DNA of 5,374 nucleotides from Synergistaceae bacterium (GCA_009784305.1 WRBZ01000081.1:1-5374), one strand, 5' to 3'; counted from the first letter of the stretch, positions 1 through 5,374 are shown. Numbers and translations are program-made. Notes: generated by a model not told the origin, from the letters alone.

Positions 1-1
1 G

Positions 2-73
2 ATCAAGCGTGGGGAAGCGGCATATGTTTACAACGCGCCCACGCCGCAGGAATACGAACTGTATTACCAGTAA
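2..73 (+). CDS. 3' end of an unidentified protein gene (partial)
   Basis: Only the last 23 codons and the TAA stop (71-73) are inside the window. The readable tail contains VYNAPTPQEYELYYQ, which is rich in Tyr and Pro. I do not recognise it, and no function can be assigned from so short a tail. The frame is preferred because it is open to the left edge and its stop lies just before a strong hairpin at 107-127, as expected for the end of a transcription unit. The gene converges on lysS. It could still be a chance open frame, since 23 codons is weak evidence. Confidence 0.5.
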   Translation: MKRGEAAYVYNAPTPQEYELYYQ

Positions 74-106
74 GGGACGACATCCCAGGAGTTTCGAATT
101 TAAGAA

Positions 107-127
107 CGGGCGGCAGATTGCCGCCCG
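107..127. terminator. GC-rich hairpin between convergent genes, probable intrinsic terminator
   Basis: A perfect 9-bp inverted repeat, CGGGCGGCA (107-115) and TGCCGCCCG (119-127), with a GAT loop. On the + strand it is followed by AAAGTTTTTAATT. On the - strand it is followed by TTCTTAAATT. It sits 33 nt after the upstream + gene and 33 nt beyond the lysS stop, so it can end both converging transcripts. The U-tract is better on the + side, although three A residues separate it from the stem. Confidence 0.75.
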
Positions 128-136
128 AAAGTTTTT

Positions 137-156
137 AATTGTGAATTGTGAATTGT
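137..156. repeat. Short tandem repeat of AATTGTG (about 2.9 copies)
   Basis: AATTGTG at 137-143 and 144-150 is followed by a partial AATTGT at 151-156. It lies between the terminator hairpin and the lysS stop codon, in the 3' untranslated region of lysS. No function is evident. It may be simple replication slippage. Confidence 0.6.
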
Positions 157-160
157 CCTT

Positions 161-1672
161 TCAGCTTTTCGGCTTCATTGCCGGGAAGGGAATGACATCT
201 CTTATTGAACGCGAGTCGGTGAGGAACATTGTCAGACGGTCTATTCCAACGCCGAGCCCGCCTGTTGGAGGCATTCCGCTCTCTATCGCGTTTATGAAAT
301 CCTCATCAAAGTCGTGAGCTTCCTCGTCCCCCGCTTCTTTTTTCTTGAGCTGCTCCTCAAAACGCCAACGCTGGTCAATAGGGTCGTTTAACTCGCTGAA
401 AGCGTTCGCCACTTCCTTGCCGCATATGAAAAGCTCGAATCTGTGTGTATAGTCGGGATTCTCAGGATCGCGCTTCGCAAAAGGGGAGATTTCAACCGGA
501 TGCCCCGTCACGAACGTTGGCTCAAGAAGTTTTGGCTCGCAGAACTCCTCGAACATAAGGTTCAATACTGCGAAACGCGACTCGTTCCCTTTTATCTCAA
601 TATGCTTTTCTTTGGCATATTTTCTCGCCTTTTCATCATCTACCGCCGTGAAATCGATCCCGGTCTCATTTTTAACCGCGTCGAGCATCGATACGCGACT
701 AAACGGTTTATCGAAATCGAGCGCTATTCCGTTCCACACGACCTGACGGCTTCCGACTGCGCTCGCAGCGTTGCGTATAAGTTCCTCCGTGAGTCTCATT
801 ATGTCTTCGTAATCCGCAAATGCCCAGTAAACTTCAAGGAGAGTGAATTCAGGGTTGTGCATCGTATCAATGCCCTCATTGCGGAAGTTCTTGCCTATCT
901 CATAAACCCGCCCGAGCATTCCTACAATAAGGCGCTTCAGGTAAAGCTCCGTCGCTATACGAAGGTACATGCTCATTGCGAGCGTGTTATGGTAGGTCTT
1001 GAAAGGCCTGGCATTAGCCCCTCCGGCAATGAGCGACAAAGTTGGGGTTTCCACTTCAAGCGTGCCATGATCGTCCAATGTTTTGCGAATGGACGTTATT
1101 ATCTTTGCGCGTTTGCGAAAAACTTCCCTCACCTCCGGATTGGCTATCATATCCGTATAGCGCTTGCGGTAGCGTATTTCCATATCGGTTAATCCGTGCC
1201 ACTTTTCAGGAAGCGGTCTCAGGGCTTTTGAAAGCAGGCAACATTCTTTGATAAAAATTGTCAATTCCCCGGTTTTTGTGCGGCACGGTTTTCCGGTTAT
1301 TCCGATCCAGTCACCGGAATCGACCCATTTCTTCGCGAAATTATAAGCATCCTCTCCCATTTCGTTAAGCTGAAGGTAAAGCTGAAGCGTTTCCGTTTCG
1401 TCAGCTATATTCGCGAACATTGCTTTTCCATGCTTACGGAGCGCCATTACGCGTCCTGCGGTGATCACCGGGGTTTCCGAGAATTGTTCAGGCTCAAGAT
1501 AAGAGTACTCGTCCTTGATATATTGCAATGTATGTTTTCTGTCCCATTTTTCATGGACATACGGATCATAATTTTCTTCCTCCCTGAGGCGCATAAGTTT
1601 ATCTTTGCGCTGCCGCACTATTTCGTCTTCGGAAATCATCTCTTCCGGTATGTTACTGGGGTGGTCTGTCAT
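161..1672 (-). CDS. lysS: Lysyl-tRNA synthetase, class II
   Basis: A cytosolic enzyme that activates lysine with ATP and charges tRNA-Lys. The 503-aa product is close to the usual length of bacterial class II LysRS (about 500 aa). In order it shows an N-terminal OB-fold anticodon-binding region (about 65-150), motif 1 with its proline in LEVETPTL (about 205-212), GGANARPFKTYHN (217-229), motif 2 with RNEGIDTMHNPEFT (264-277), the lysine-site stretch GKEVANAFSELNDP (418-431), and motif 3 GGLGVGIDRLTMFL (471-484), including the conserved Arg of IDRL. It ends in the family-like FPAMKPKS. I chose the ATG at 1670-1672 because GAAGGAG lies 8 nt upstream of it. An ATG eight codons further up (1694-1696) has no ribosome-binding site. 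The gene lies downstream of three tRNA genes on the same strand. No residue essential to the family looks missing. Confidence 0.96.
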   Translation of the reverse strand: MTDHPSNIPEEMISEDEIVRQRKDKLMRLREEENYDPYVHEKWDRKHTLQYIKDEYSYLEPEQFSETPVITAGRVMALRKHGKAMFANIADETETLQLYLQLNEMGEDAYNFAKKWVDSGDWIGITGKPCRTKTGELTIFIKECCLLSKALRPLPEKWHGLTDMEIRYRKRYTDMIANPEVREVFRKRAKIITSIRKTLDDHGTLEVETPTLSLIAGGANARPFKTYHNTLAMSMYLRIATELYLKRLIVGMLGRVYEIGKNFRNEGIDTMHNPEFTLLEVYWAFADYEDIMRLTEELIRNAASAVGSRQVVWNGIALDFDKPFSRVSMLDAVKNETGIDFTAVDDEKARKYAKEKHIEIKGNESRFAVLNLMFEEFCEPKLLEPTFVTGHPVEISPFAKRDPENPDYTHRFELFICGKEVANAFSELNDPIDQRWRFEEQLKKKEAGDEEAHDFDEDFINAIESGMPPTGGLGVGIDRLTMFLTDSRSIRDVIPFPAMKPKS

Positions 1673-1678
1673 AATGGA

Positions 1679-1687
1679 GTCTCCTTC
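1679..1687 (-). promoter_or_regulatory. Ribosome binding site fixing the lysS start
   Basis: Read on the - strand, GAAGGAG is followed by ACTCCATT and then ATG (1670-1672). This strong Shine-Dalgarno at 8-nt spacing lies downstream of the first in-frame ATG (1694-1696), so it supports the shorter 503-aa protein. Confidence 0.8.
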
Positions 1688-1716
1688 GTTAGTCATGATA
1701 ATTAAAATTTAAAATA

Positions 1717-1742
1717 TAGAGACAAGGTATACCTTGTCTCTA
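1717..1742. repeat. Perfect 26-bp palindrome in the lysS leader
   Basis: TAGAGACAAGGTA and its exact reverse complement TACCTTGTCTCTA abut with no spacer. As RNA on the - strand it can form a stem of about 11 bp with a 4-nt loop. It is followed by a U-rich stretch (TATATTTTAAATTTTAA), which resembles an intrinsic terminator or attenuator between the tRNA genes and lysS. It could instead be a dispersed short palindromic repeat or a dimeric protein-binding site. The sequence alone does not decide between these. Confidence 0.75.
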
Positions 1743-1754
1743 CAACTGATTTTC

Positions 1755-1770
1755 ATATTATTGATAATAT
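1755..1770. repeat. AT-rich palindrome beside tRNA-Phe
   Basis: ATATTAT (1755-1761) and ATAATAT (1764-1770) are separated by TG. It lies four bases beyond the encoded CCA of tRNA-Phe on the - strand. It could form a weak hairpin helping tRNA 3'-end processing, or be a chance result of local AT richness. Confidence 0.4.
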
Positions 1771-1773
1771 AGG

Positions 1774-1849
<76 letters not shown>

Positions 1850-1883
1850 GCGAAGGCAAACTCATAAAACACTTAAATTAAAA

Positions 1884-1961
1884 TGGCGGGGCCGACGGGA
1901 CTTGAACCCGCGACCTTCGGCGTGACAGGCCGACACTCTAACCAATCTGAGCTACGACCCC
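1884..1961 (-). tRNA. tRNA-Asp (anticodon GTC)
   Basis: A complete 78-nt cloverleaf. The acceptor GGGGTCG pairs with CGGCCCC, with one G-U pair. The discriminator is G, typical of tRNA-Asp, and CCA is encoded (1884-1886). The anticodon stem TCGGC/GCCGA encloses CTGTCAC. The anticodon is at 1924-1926 of the + strand. The D loop has 10 nt. It lies 34 nt before tRNA-Phe in the direction of transcription. Confidence 0.97.
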
Positions 1962-1992
1962 GCATATGGATCGAAGTGCATTTATGTGAGTC

Positions 1993-2067
1993 TGGTGGGC
2001 GAAACAGGGTTCGAACCTGTGACCCCCTGCGTGTAAGGCAGGTGTTCTTCCGCTGAACTATCCGCCC
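1993..2067 (-). tRNA. tRNA-Val (anticodon TAC)
   Basis: A complete 75-nt cloverleaf. The acceptor GGGCGGA pairs with TTCGCCC, with one G-U pair. The discriminator is A, and CCA is encoded (1993-1995). The anticodon stem CCTGC/GCAGG encloses CTTACAC, and the T loop is TTCGAAC. The anticodon is at 2033-2035 of the + strand. It is the first gene of the tRNA-lysS cluster, about 20 bp downstream of the -10 box, and lies 31 nt before tRNA-Asp. Confidence 0.97.
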
Positions 2068-2086
2068 TCGCCGCAACACGAAGGAT

Positions 2087-2115
2087 AGTATAACCGTACC
2101 GTTTGTTTATGTCAA
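2087..2115 (-). promoter_or_regulatory. Sigma-70 promoter of the tRNA-Val/Asp/Phe cluster
   Basis: On the - strand TTGACA (2110-2115) and TATACT (2087-2092) are separated by exactly 17 bp. This is a perfect -35 box and a 5/6 -10 box. Transcription would begin near 2080, leaving a leader of about a dozen nucleotides before tRNA-Val. It is the strongest promoter visible in the window, as expected for stable RNA, and may also feed lysS by read-through. Confidence 0.85.
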
Positions 2116-2135
2116 TCATAAAAAGCAAATTCTTC

Positions 2136-2164
2136 TTGACAATATATGAAAATCCTGTCATGAT
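2136..2164 (+). promoter_or_regulatory. Promoter of the TPP riboswitch-thiT transcript
   Basis: TTGACA (2136-2141) is followed after 17 bp by CATGAT (2159-2164), a 4/6 match to TATAAT. TGT directly in front gives an extended -10. The predicted start, about 7 nt downstream, coincides with the first base of the riboswitch P1 helix at 2171. The -35 box lies 20 bp from that of the divergent tRNA promoter. Confidence 0.7.
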
Positions 2165-2170
2165 TGAAAA

Positions 2171-2259
2171 TACATCGGGGGAGCCGCAGTATGGCTGAGA
2201 GGAGAGTTTTCTCGACCCATGGAACCTGAACCGGATAATACCGGCGTAGGAAAGGTGTA
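2171..2259 (+). ncRNA. TPP riboswitch aptamer (THI element)
   Basis: It senses thiamine pyrophosphate and controls the downstream thiamine transporter gene. P1 is TACATC (2171-2176) with GGTGTA (2254-2259), including one G-U pair. P2 pairs the G run at 2177-2181 with ACCC (2215-2218). P3 pairs GCC (2183-2185) with GGC (2193-2195). The hallmark GGCTGAGA (2193-2200) is the pyrimidine-binding segment. GAACCTGA is followed by P5, CCGG/CCGG (2231-2234 and 2241-2244), enclosing ATAATA. The pyrophosphate-side GCGTAGG follows. P4 pairs CCT (2225-2227) with AGG (2248-2250). All the core elements of the class are present. Confidence 0.96.
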
Positions 2260-2299
2260 ATTTCACGTTTAGCCAATCCTGTCCCAATTCCCATTCCAT

Positions 2300-2334
2300 G
2301 CTCCCCGAAATCAATTATGATTTTTGAAAGGGGA
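2300..2334 (+). promoter_or_regulatory. Riboswitch expression platform: Shine-Dalgarno sequestering hairpin
   Basis: TCCCC (2302-2306) can pair with GGGGA (2330-2334), which is the thiT Shine-Dalgarno. The pairing is reinforced by an inner stem, GAAATCA (2307-2313) with TGATTTT (2318-2324), around an ATTA loop. The anti-SD segment GCTCCCC (2300-2306) is also a perfect 7-nt complement of GGGGAGC (2178-2184) in P2/P3 of the aptamer. This suggests alternative pairing: with TPP bound the aptamer keeps its G run and the hairpin hides the SD, and without TPP the aptamer G run captures the anti-SD. No convincing terminator is seen, so control is probably translational. Confidence 0.65.
2327..2334 (+). 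promoter_or_regulatory. Ribosome binding site of thiT
   Basis: AAAGGGGA is followed after AATATATT by TTG at 2342. This decides in favour of the 171-aa start. The same bases form the right arm of the sequestering hairpin. Confidence 0.75.
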
Positions 2335-2341
2335 ATATATT

Positions 2342-2857
2342 TTGAACAATTCTACGCGTGTTGCGGTAATAGTTGAAGGAGCGCTGTGCACTGCGCTCTC
2401 CGTTGTGCTCGGCTATCTGACTCTGTTTCGTATGCCGCAGGGCGGTTCGATCAATTTGGAGCTTGTGCCCTTGTTTATATTTGCTTACAGGCACGGATGG
2501 AAATGGGGAATAGTAGTTGGAGCTTTGATCGGGTTTCTTGATTTGATGTTTCGCGGATACGTCGTTCATCCGGTGCAGGCAATTTTGGACTATCCGCTTG
2601 CTTCCTGTCTGCTGGGGTTTGCCGGGATATGGAGAAAATATTTGATTCCAGGAACGATTATAGCGGGGATTACGTGTTTTTGCTGTTATCTGGCTTCCGG
2701 CGTTGTGTTTTTCGCGTCTTACGCTCCGGAAGGAACCAACGTATTCCTATATTCATTTATTTATAACGCTTCGTCTTTTTTTCCGAAACTTGTTATAAAT
2801 ACCGTCGTTGCCCTGCTCGTGTTCTGGAGGATCGAAAAAATTTATCCGGTGCGTTAA
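2342..2857 (+). CDS. thiT: ThiT, thiamine-binding S component of an ECF transporter
   Basis: An integral membrane protein that captures thiamine outside the cell. It works with a shared EcfA/EcfA'/EcfT energising module, which is not encoded in this window. The 171-aa product is slightly short but normal for the family. It is highly hydrophobic with about six membrane segments. It shows family signatures MPQGGS (31-36), HPVQAILDYPLA (76-87) and YAPEG (127-131), followed by YSFIYN (137-142). The TTG at 2342 is chosen because AAAGGGGA lies 8 nt upstream. An in-frame TTG at 2324 would place that SD inside the gene. The TPP riboswitch directly upstream independently supports thiamine transport. 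From memory of the Lactococcus ThiT structure, pocket positions H125 and W133 appear as Y116 and F124 here, while Y146 and N151 are kept as Y137 and N142. Confidence 0.92.
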   Translation: MNNSTRVAVIVEGALCTALSVVLGYLTLFRMPQGGSINLELVPLFIFAYRHGWKWGIVVGALIGFLDLMFRGYVVHPVQAILDYPLASCLLGFAGIWRKYLIPGTIIAGITCFCCYLASGVVFFASYAPEGTNVFLYSFIYNASSFFPKLVINTVVALLVFWRIEKIYPVR

Positions 2858-2892
2858 ATTTAAATTCATGTTGTGCCGCTCTTTTTTATTAA

Positions 2893-2919
2893 TTGCATAT
2901 ATTGTAAAATTATATGCAA
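2893..2919 (+). repeat. 9-bp inverted repeat in front of the LmeA-like gene
   Basis: TTGCATATA (2893-2901) and its exact reverse complement TATATGCAA (2911-2919) flank a 9-nt spacer. The right arm touches the Shine-Dalgarno AAGGGAG (2919-2925). It could be a dimeric operator or an mRNA hairpin affecting initiation. The 76-nt gap after thiT also holds a T run at 2882-2887, but no convincing terminator stem or promoter. Confidence 0.55.
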
Positions 2920-2933
2920 AGGGAGTGAGTGTT

Positions 2934-3710
2934 TTGTTGAAAATTTTGAGGATTGTTTTTGTTGCCGCGTTAAGTCTGCTATTTGCCATACCTGTATTTT
3001 CTGCAGATTTCTCATACAAAGGCAAAGTTGAACCCACGAGTGTTACTTCAAGATTGTTCAAGTTTTATATTGAAAAGTTCGACCCTGAATCGGCAGAACT
3101 CATAATAGAGGAAGAACCTGATGGGAACGCGCTTTTTAGAAATATCTACATGGATATAGTCGGCTGTAATGTAAGCGGCGTCAGGATCGACAGGCTGACA
3201 TTTCAGTTGATCGACGCTCAATTCAACAGCCCGGAAGAATGGGAGTCCGGTGACGTTGATTGCGTTTCCTCTTTGGAAGCTTACGCAACCTGCCGCCTTC
3301 TGGAAGATGACGTAAACGCCGACCTTCAGCATCGCGTCATTGGCGATGGTGACGATAGCTGGCGCAACTTGAAGCTTAGAATTTCACCGAATGGTATAAG
3401 CGGCAGCGGAATATACAGCGTTACACTCCTTTTTACTTTCGAAATCCTGATCGAGATAGAGAGCAAATTACGCATAGTCGGCGGCCAGGAAGTGTGGCTT
3501 GAGGATACAACCTTGAGGCTGAACAGGCTTGATGTCCCCGAATACATAACAAATATGGCGCTTGACCAGATACAGCCGATTTTAGACTTAAAAACAGTTA
3601 CTTTGCCGTTGAGGCTCAACAAGATAATATTCAAGGAAAAAGAGGCTTTTTTCGAAACGCGCACACACCCAAGCAGATTCGAAGGCATAACCTATACTTA
3701 TGTTAAATAA
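2934..3710 (+). CDS. Exported LmeA/DUF2993-like lipid-binding protein
   Basis: The 258-aa product begins with a clear signal peptide: a positively charged MLKILR start, a hydrophobic core to about residue 21, and a likely cleavage after VFSA (24). The mature part is rich in beta-strand patterns and resembles the LmeA/DUF2993 family. It has an LLEDDVNADLQ stretch (122-132), like the family's recurrent 'LTxxxLNxxL', and a C-terminal segment ALDQIQPILDL with LPLRLNKIIF (209-233). Mycobacterial LmeA is a periplasmic phospholipid-binding protein, so envelope lipid binding is inferred by family resemblance only. Two Cys (78 and 110) may be adventitious. TTG at 2934 is chosen for the SD AAGGGAG at 8-nt spacing. 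The GTG at 2925 overlaps that SD. The stop codon abuts the ATG of the next gene, indicating an operon. Family assignment is moderately sure, and export is well supported. Confidence 0.7.
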   Translation: MLKILRIVFVAALSLLFAIPVFSADFSYKGKVEPTSVTSRLFKFYIEKFDPESAELIIEEEPDGNALFRNIYMDIVGCNVSGVRIDRLTFQLIDAQFNSPEEWESGDVDCVSSLEAYATCRLLEDDVNADLQHRVIGDGDDSWRNLKLRISPNGISGSGIYSVTLLFTFEILIEIESKLRIVGGQEVWLEDTTLRLNRLDVPEYITNMALDQIQPILDLKTVTLPLRLNKIIFKEKEAFFETRTHPSRFEGITYTYVK

Positions 3711-5374
3711 ATGTATAACACGGATAAAAAAAGGTACTTCTGGGTAAGCTTAACCGCTCTTCTGCAAGGCTTGCTGATATGGACCAACTTTAGCGGGCAG
3801 ACAGTCGTCCCGTTTTTGAGGGATTTTGTACGGGAGCAATCTGTGGCTTTAACCACGGGTCAGAATGTTTACTCTTCAATTCCGCTTTCAATAATAATTA
3901 TAGTACCGACAGCTCTTTGGCTTTCTCAGGATCATTGGGGCAGAAGGCTCGTACGTTTTATCGGAGGACTGCTTATAGTCCTGGTTATATTCAGGCTTTA
4001 CTGGCTTTGGTCCGTGATGCCCGCGTCAGATGTCATAATTCCCGCGCCTGTATCGAACACAAATTTTGCGGCTGTATGTATAGCTGTATTTTTTATTCTG
4101 CCTTATTTTCAGTGCAGGATAGCCAGTTGGAGTTGGCATATTCCATATTCCGAAATATTTTTTCAGTTCTGCCGCAATGTGTTCCTGCTCTTTCAGGCTG
4201 CCGTTGCCACGGGTCTTTTTTGGCTTTTATTGCATATTTCCGCCGGGTTATTTGAAATAACGGGGTTTAAAGCTCTTTCGGTATATATATTCGATCCCCT
4301 GGTATTCTACATATTAACTAGTTTCATAGTTGCCGTATCCATAACTCTTGGGCTTAAACGTCCGGGTATAGACTCGGTAGGCAGATGGATATTGTCTATC
4401 TTAGCTTGGCTGCTGCCTCCTTTTGCCGTAGTCTCTATATTGTTCATTTGTTTTCTGCCTTTTTCCGGTCTAAAACCATTATTGGATACGGGTCAGGCAA
4501 GCACGCTGATGCTTCTGCTCCAATTATCCCTGATATGCCTCGCAAATGCCGCCTGGCTTGACGGCAGCAGGGTCCCGTTTGCCACATCCATAAATGTAGC
4601 GGCAAAAGCCGGATTACTGACACTGCCTTTTTACTCCGCCCTCTGCATATATTCGCTGAGCTTGAGGATCAGGCAGTACGGATGGAGCGTAGACCGCATA
4701 GAAGCTGCCGTGATACTTGCCATCATAGGTATTTGGGGAACAGGTTACGCGATAATGATAATTGCAAGAAAATGGCCTAAGACGATAGGAAATGTAAATC
4801 TAATTGTAATACTGTTTTTTTGCGTGCTCATCACTTTGATGAATACTCCCGTACTGGATACCCGAAGGCTTACCGCCAACAACCAGGTCGCGCGCCTCAA
4901 GGCTGGCGCTATAAAACCTTTTGATTTCGATTTCCGTTATATGCGTTTCAATTTGGGGCGTTACGGGTATGAAGCCCTATTATCGCTGAAAGAGTTAAGA
5001 GGATCATCTGACGCTGTGAGGATAAGCATAAAAGCGGAAGAAGCTCTCAGAATGAAGCCTGAAGACCGGGATACACTTCGCATCCCAACGGAAAGAGAGA
5101 GATTTCTTATACTGGCTTCTGCCGATATAATACCGGAAAGCCAGCACATCCCGGAAAAAGTAATAGGACAGATAGCTGACAGATGGGGAAAAGATGAGCT
5201 TTCATTCCTGAGAGGGGAAAGAAATTATAAATTTTCGTTTATTTCAGGCGCCTTCATCGAAAGAAAAACATCCGGCGATAAAGACTTGATTTTTGTGACC
5301 CCTTCAGGTATGGTGCTTTATGAATTAGCATCGGATGACGTTTTGAAATATTACGGCACATTAATGTTTGACAA
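3711..5374 (+). CDS. DUF4153-type multi-pass membrane protein (3' truncated by window end)
   Basis: The reading frame is open for 554 codons to the window edge, so the C-terminus is missing. The first 380 or so residues are dominated by about eleven hydrophobic segments (for example near 10-25, 56-73, 79-100, 155-180, 194-214, 226-249, 298-318, 331-353 and 361-380). A soluble region follows. Family-like landmarks are YIFDPLVFYIL (192-202), LRIRQYGWSVDRI (318-330), the post-membrane DTRRLTANNQVARL (383-396) and FRYMRFNLGRYGYEALLSL (408-426). These match my recollection of DUF4153 proteins, whose function is unknown. The start ATG directly follows the TAA of the LmeA-like gene and has no Shine-Dalgarno, so translational coupling is likely. 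Ile is mostly ATA, as in the neighbouring genes, giving no sign of recent transfer. A role in envelope function with its exported neighbour is inference. Confidence 0.75.
   Translation, partial: MYNTDKKRYFWVSLTALLQGLLIWTNFSGQTVVPFLRDFVREQSVALTTGQNVYSSIPLSIIIIVPTALWLSQDHWGRRLVRFIGGLLIVLVIFRLYWLWSVMPASDVIIPAPVSNTNFAAVCIAVFFILPYFQCRIASWSWHIPYSEIFFQFCRNVFLLFQAAVATGLFWLLLHISAGLFEITGFKALSVYIFDPLVFYILTSFIVAVSITLGLKRPGIDSVGRWILSILAWLLPPFAVVSILFICFLPFSGLKPLLDTGQASTLMLLLQLSLICLANAAWLDGSRVPFATSINVAAKAGLLTLPFYSALCIYSLSLRIRQYGWSVDRIEAAVILAIIGIWGTGYAIMIIARKWPKTIGNVNLIVILFFCVLITLMNTPVLDTRRLTANNQVARLKAGAIKPFDFDFRYMRFNLGRYGYEALLSLKELRGSSDAVRISIKAEEALRMKPEDRDTLRIPTERERFLILASADIIPESQHIPEKVIGQIADRWGKDELSFLRGERNYKFSFISGAFIERKTSGDKDLIFVTPSGMVLYELASDDVLKYYGTLMFD

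Noticed and set aside
9..317. Open frame of 102 codons on the + strand crossing the terminator hairpin
   Set aside because: It runs through the convergent terminator and into the 3' end of lysS, and its composition is Arg-rich and non-protein-like. The frame ending at 73 is more plausible at the left edge.
443..1192. Long open frame (249 codons) on the + strand inside lysS
   Set aside because: It lies wholly antisense to a clear lysyl-tRNA synthetase, has no Shine-Dalgarno and resembles no family. It is a shadow of the coding strand.
1673..1773. T-box leader in front of lysS
   Set aside because: I found no specifier stem, no T-box core sequence with tRNA-acceptor complementarity, and no paired terminator/antiterminator. 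The region is only about 100 nt long.
1873..2314. Open frames on the - strand over the tRNA genes and riboswitch
   Set aside because: These bases are accounted for by tRNA cloverleaves and the TPP aptamer. The translations are by-products.
2308..2325. AAATCA/TGATTT hairpin followed by T residues as a transcription terminator of the riboswitch
   Set aside because: The stem is short and AT-only apart from one G-C pair, and the T run is part of the stem. SD sequestration by 2302-2306 with 2330-2334 explains the layout better.
2846..2890. Terminator between thiT and the LmeA-like gene
   Set aside because: A T run exists at 2882-2887, but the preceding bases form only about three G-C pairs, which is not a convincing stem.
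2753..3061. Open frame on the - strand across the thiT / LmeA-like junction
   Set aside because: It overlaps two supported + strand genes and has no ribosome binding site or recognisable motif.
3917..4255. Open frame of 112 codons on the + strand inside the DUF4153-type gene
   Set aside because: It is out of frame with a 554-codon uninterrupted frame coding for evident membrane helices. The Cys-rich, low-logic translation is typical of a shadow.

Overview
The window is a compact bacterial chromosomal segment with moderate GC. The body of the sequence shows no transposase, phage gene or CRISPR array. Taxonomic clues are indirect. There is a class II bacterial lysyl-tRNA synthetase, tRNA genes with an encoded CCA end, an ECF-type thiamine transporter subunit under a TPP riboswitch, TTG start codons with strong Shine-Dalgarno sequences, and heavy use of ATA (Ile) and AGA/AGG (Arg) codons. 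An exported LmeA/DUF2993-like protein lies next to a DUF4153 membrane protein. This mix would fit Synergistota or a Firmicutes-related lineage. That placement is an inference of low confidence.

Layout. Positions 2-73 (+) hold the last 23 codons of an unidentified gene. It converges on lysS (-, 161-1672), and a GC-rich hairpin at 107-127 lies between them. Behind the lysS start, on the same (-) strand, are tRNA-Phe(GAA), tRNA-Asp(GTC) and tRNA-Val(TAC). They are read Val, Asp, Phe, lysS from a near-consensus sigma-70 promoter (TTGACA, 17 bp, TATACT at 2087-2115). A perfect 26-bp palindrome (1717-1742) and a smaller AT palindrome (1755-1770) separate the tRNAs from lysS.

Divergently, on the + strand, a second promoter (2136-2164) begins transcription at about the first base of a TPP riboswitch (2171-2259). 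Its expression platform appears to hide the Shine-Dalgarno sequence of thiT (2342-2857), the thiamine-binding subunit of an ECF transporter. After a 76-nt gap containing a 9-bp inverted repeat come a secreted LmeA/DUF2993-like protein (2934-3710) and a DUF4153-type multi-pass membrane protein (3711 to beyond the window end). The ATG of the latter directly follows the TAA of the former.

Functionally, the left half is translation machinery (three tRNAs plus LysRS), the middle is thiamine uptake with feedback by TPP, and the right half is a pair of cell-envelope proteins of unknown role. None of the genes looks like a wholly new system. The most informative points are the readable switching logic of the riboswitch, the conservative substitutions in the ThiT substrate pocket, and the tightly joined LmeA-like/DUF4153 pair.
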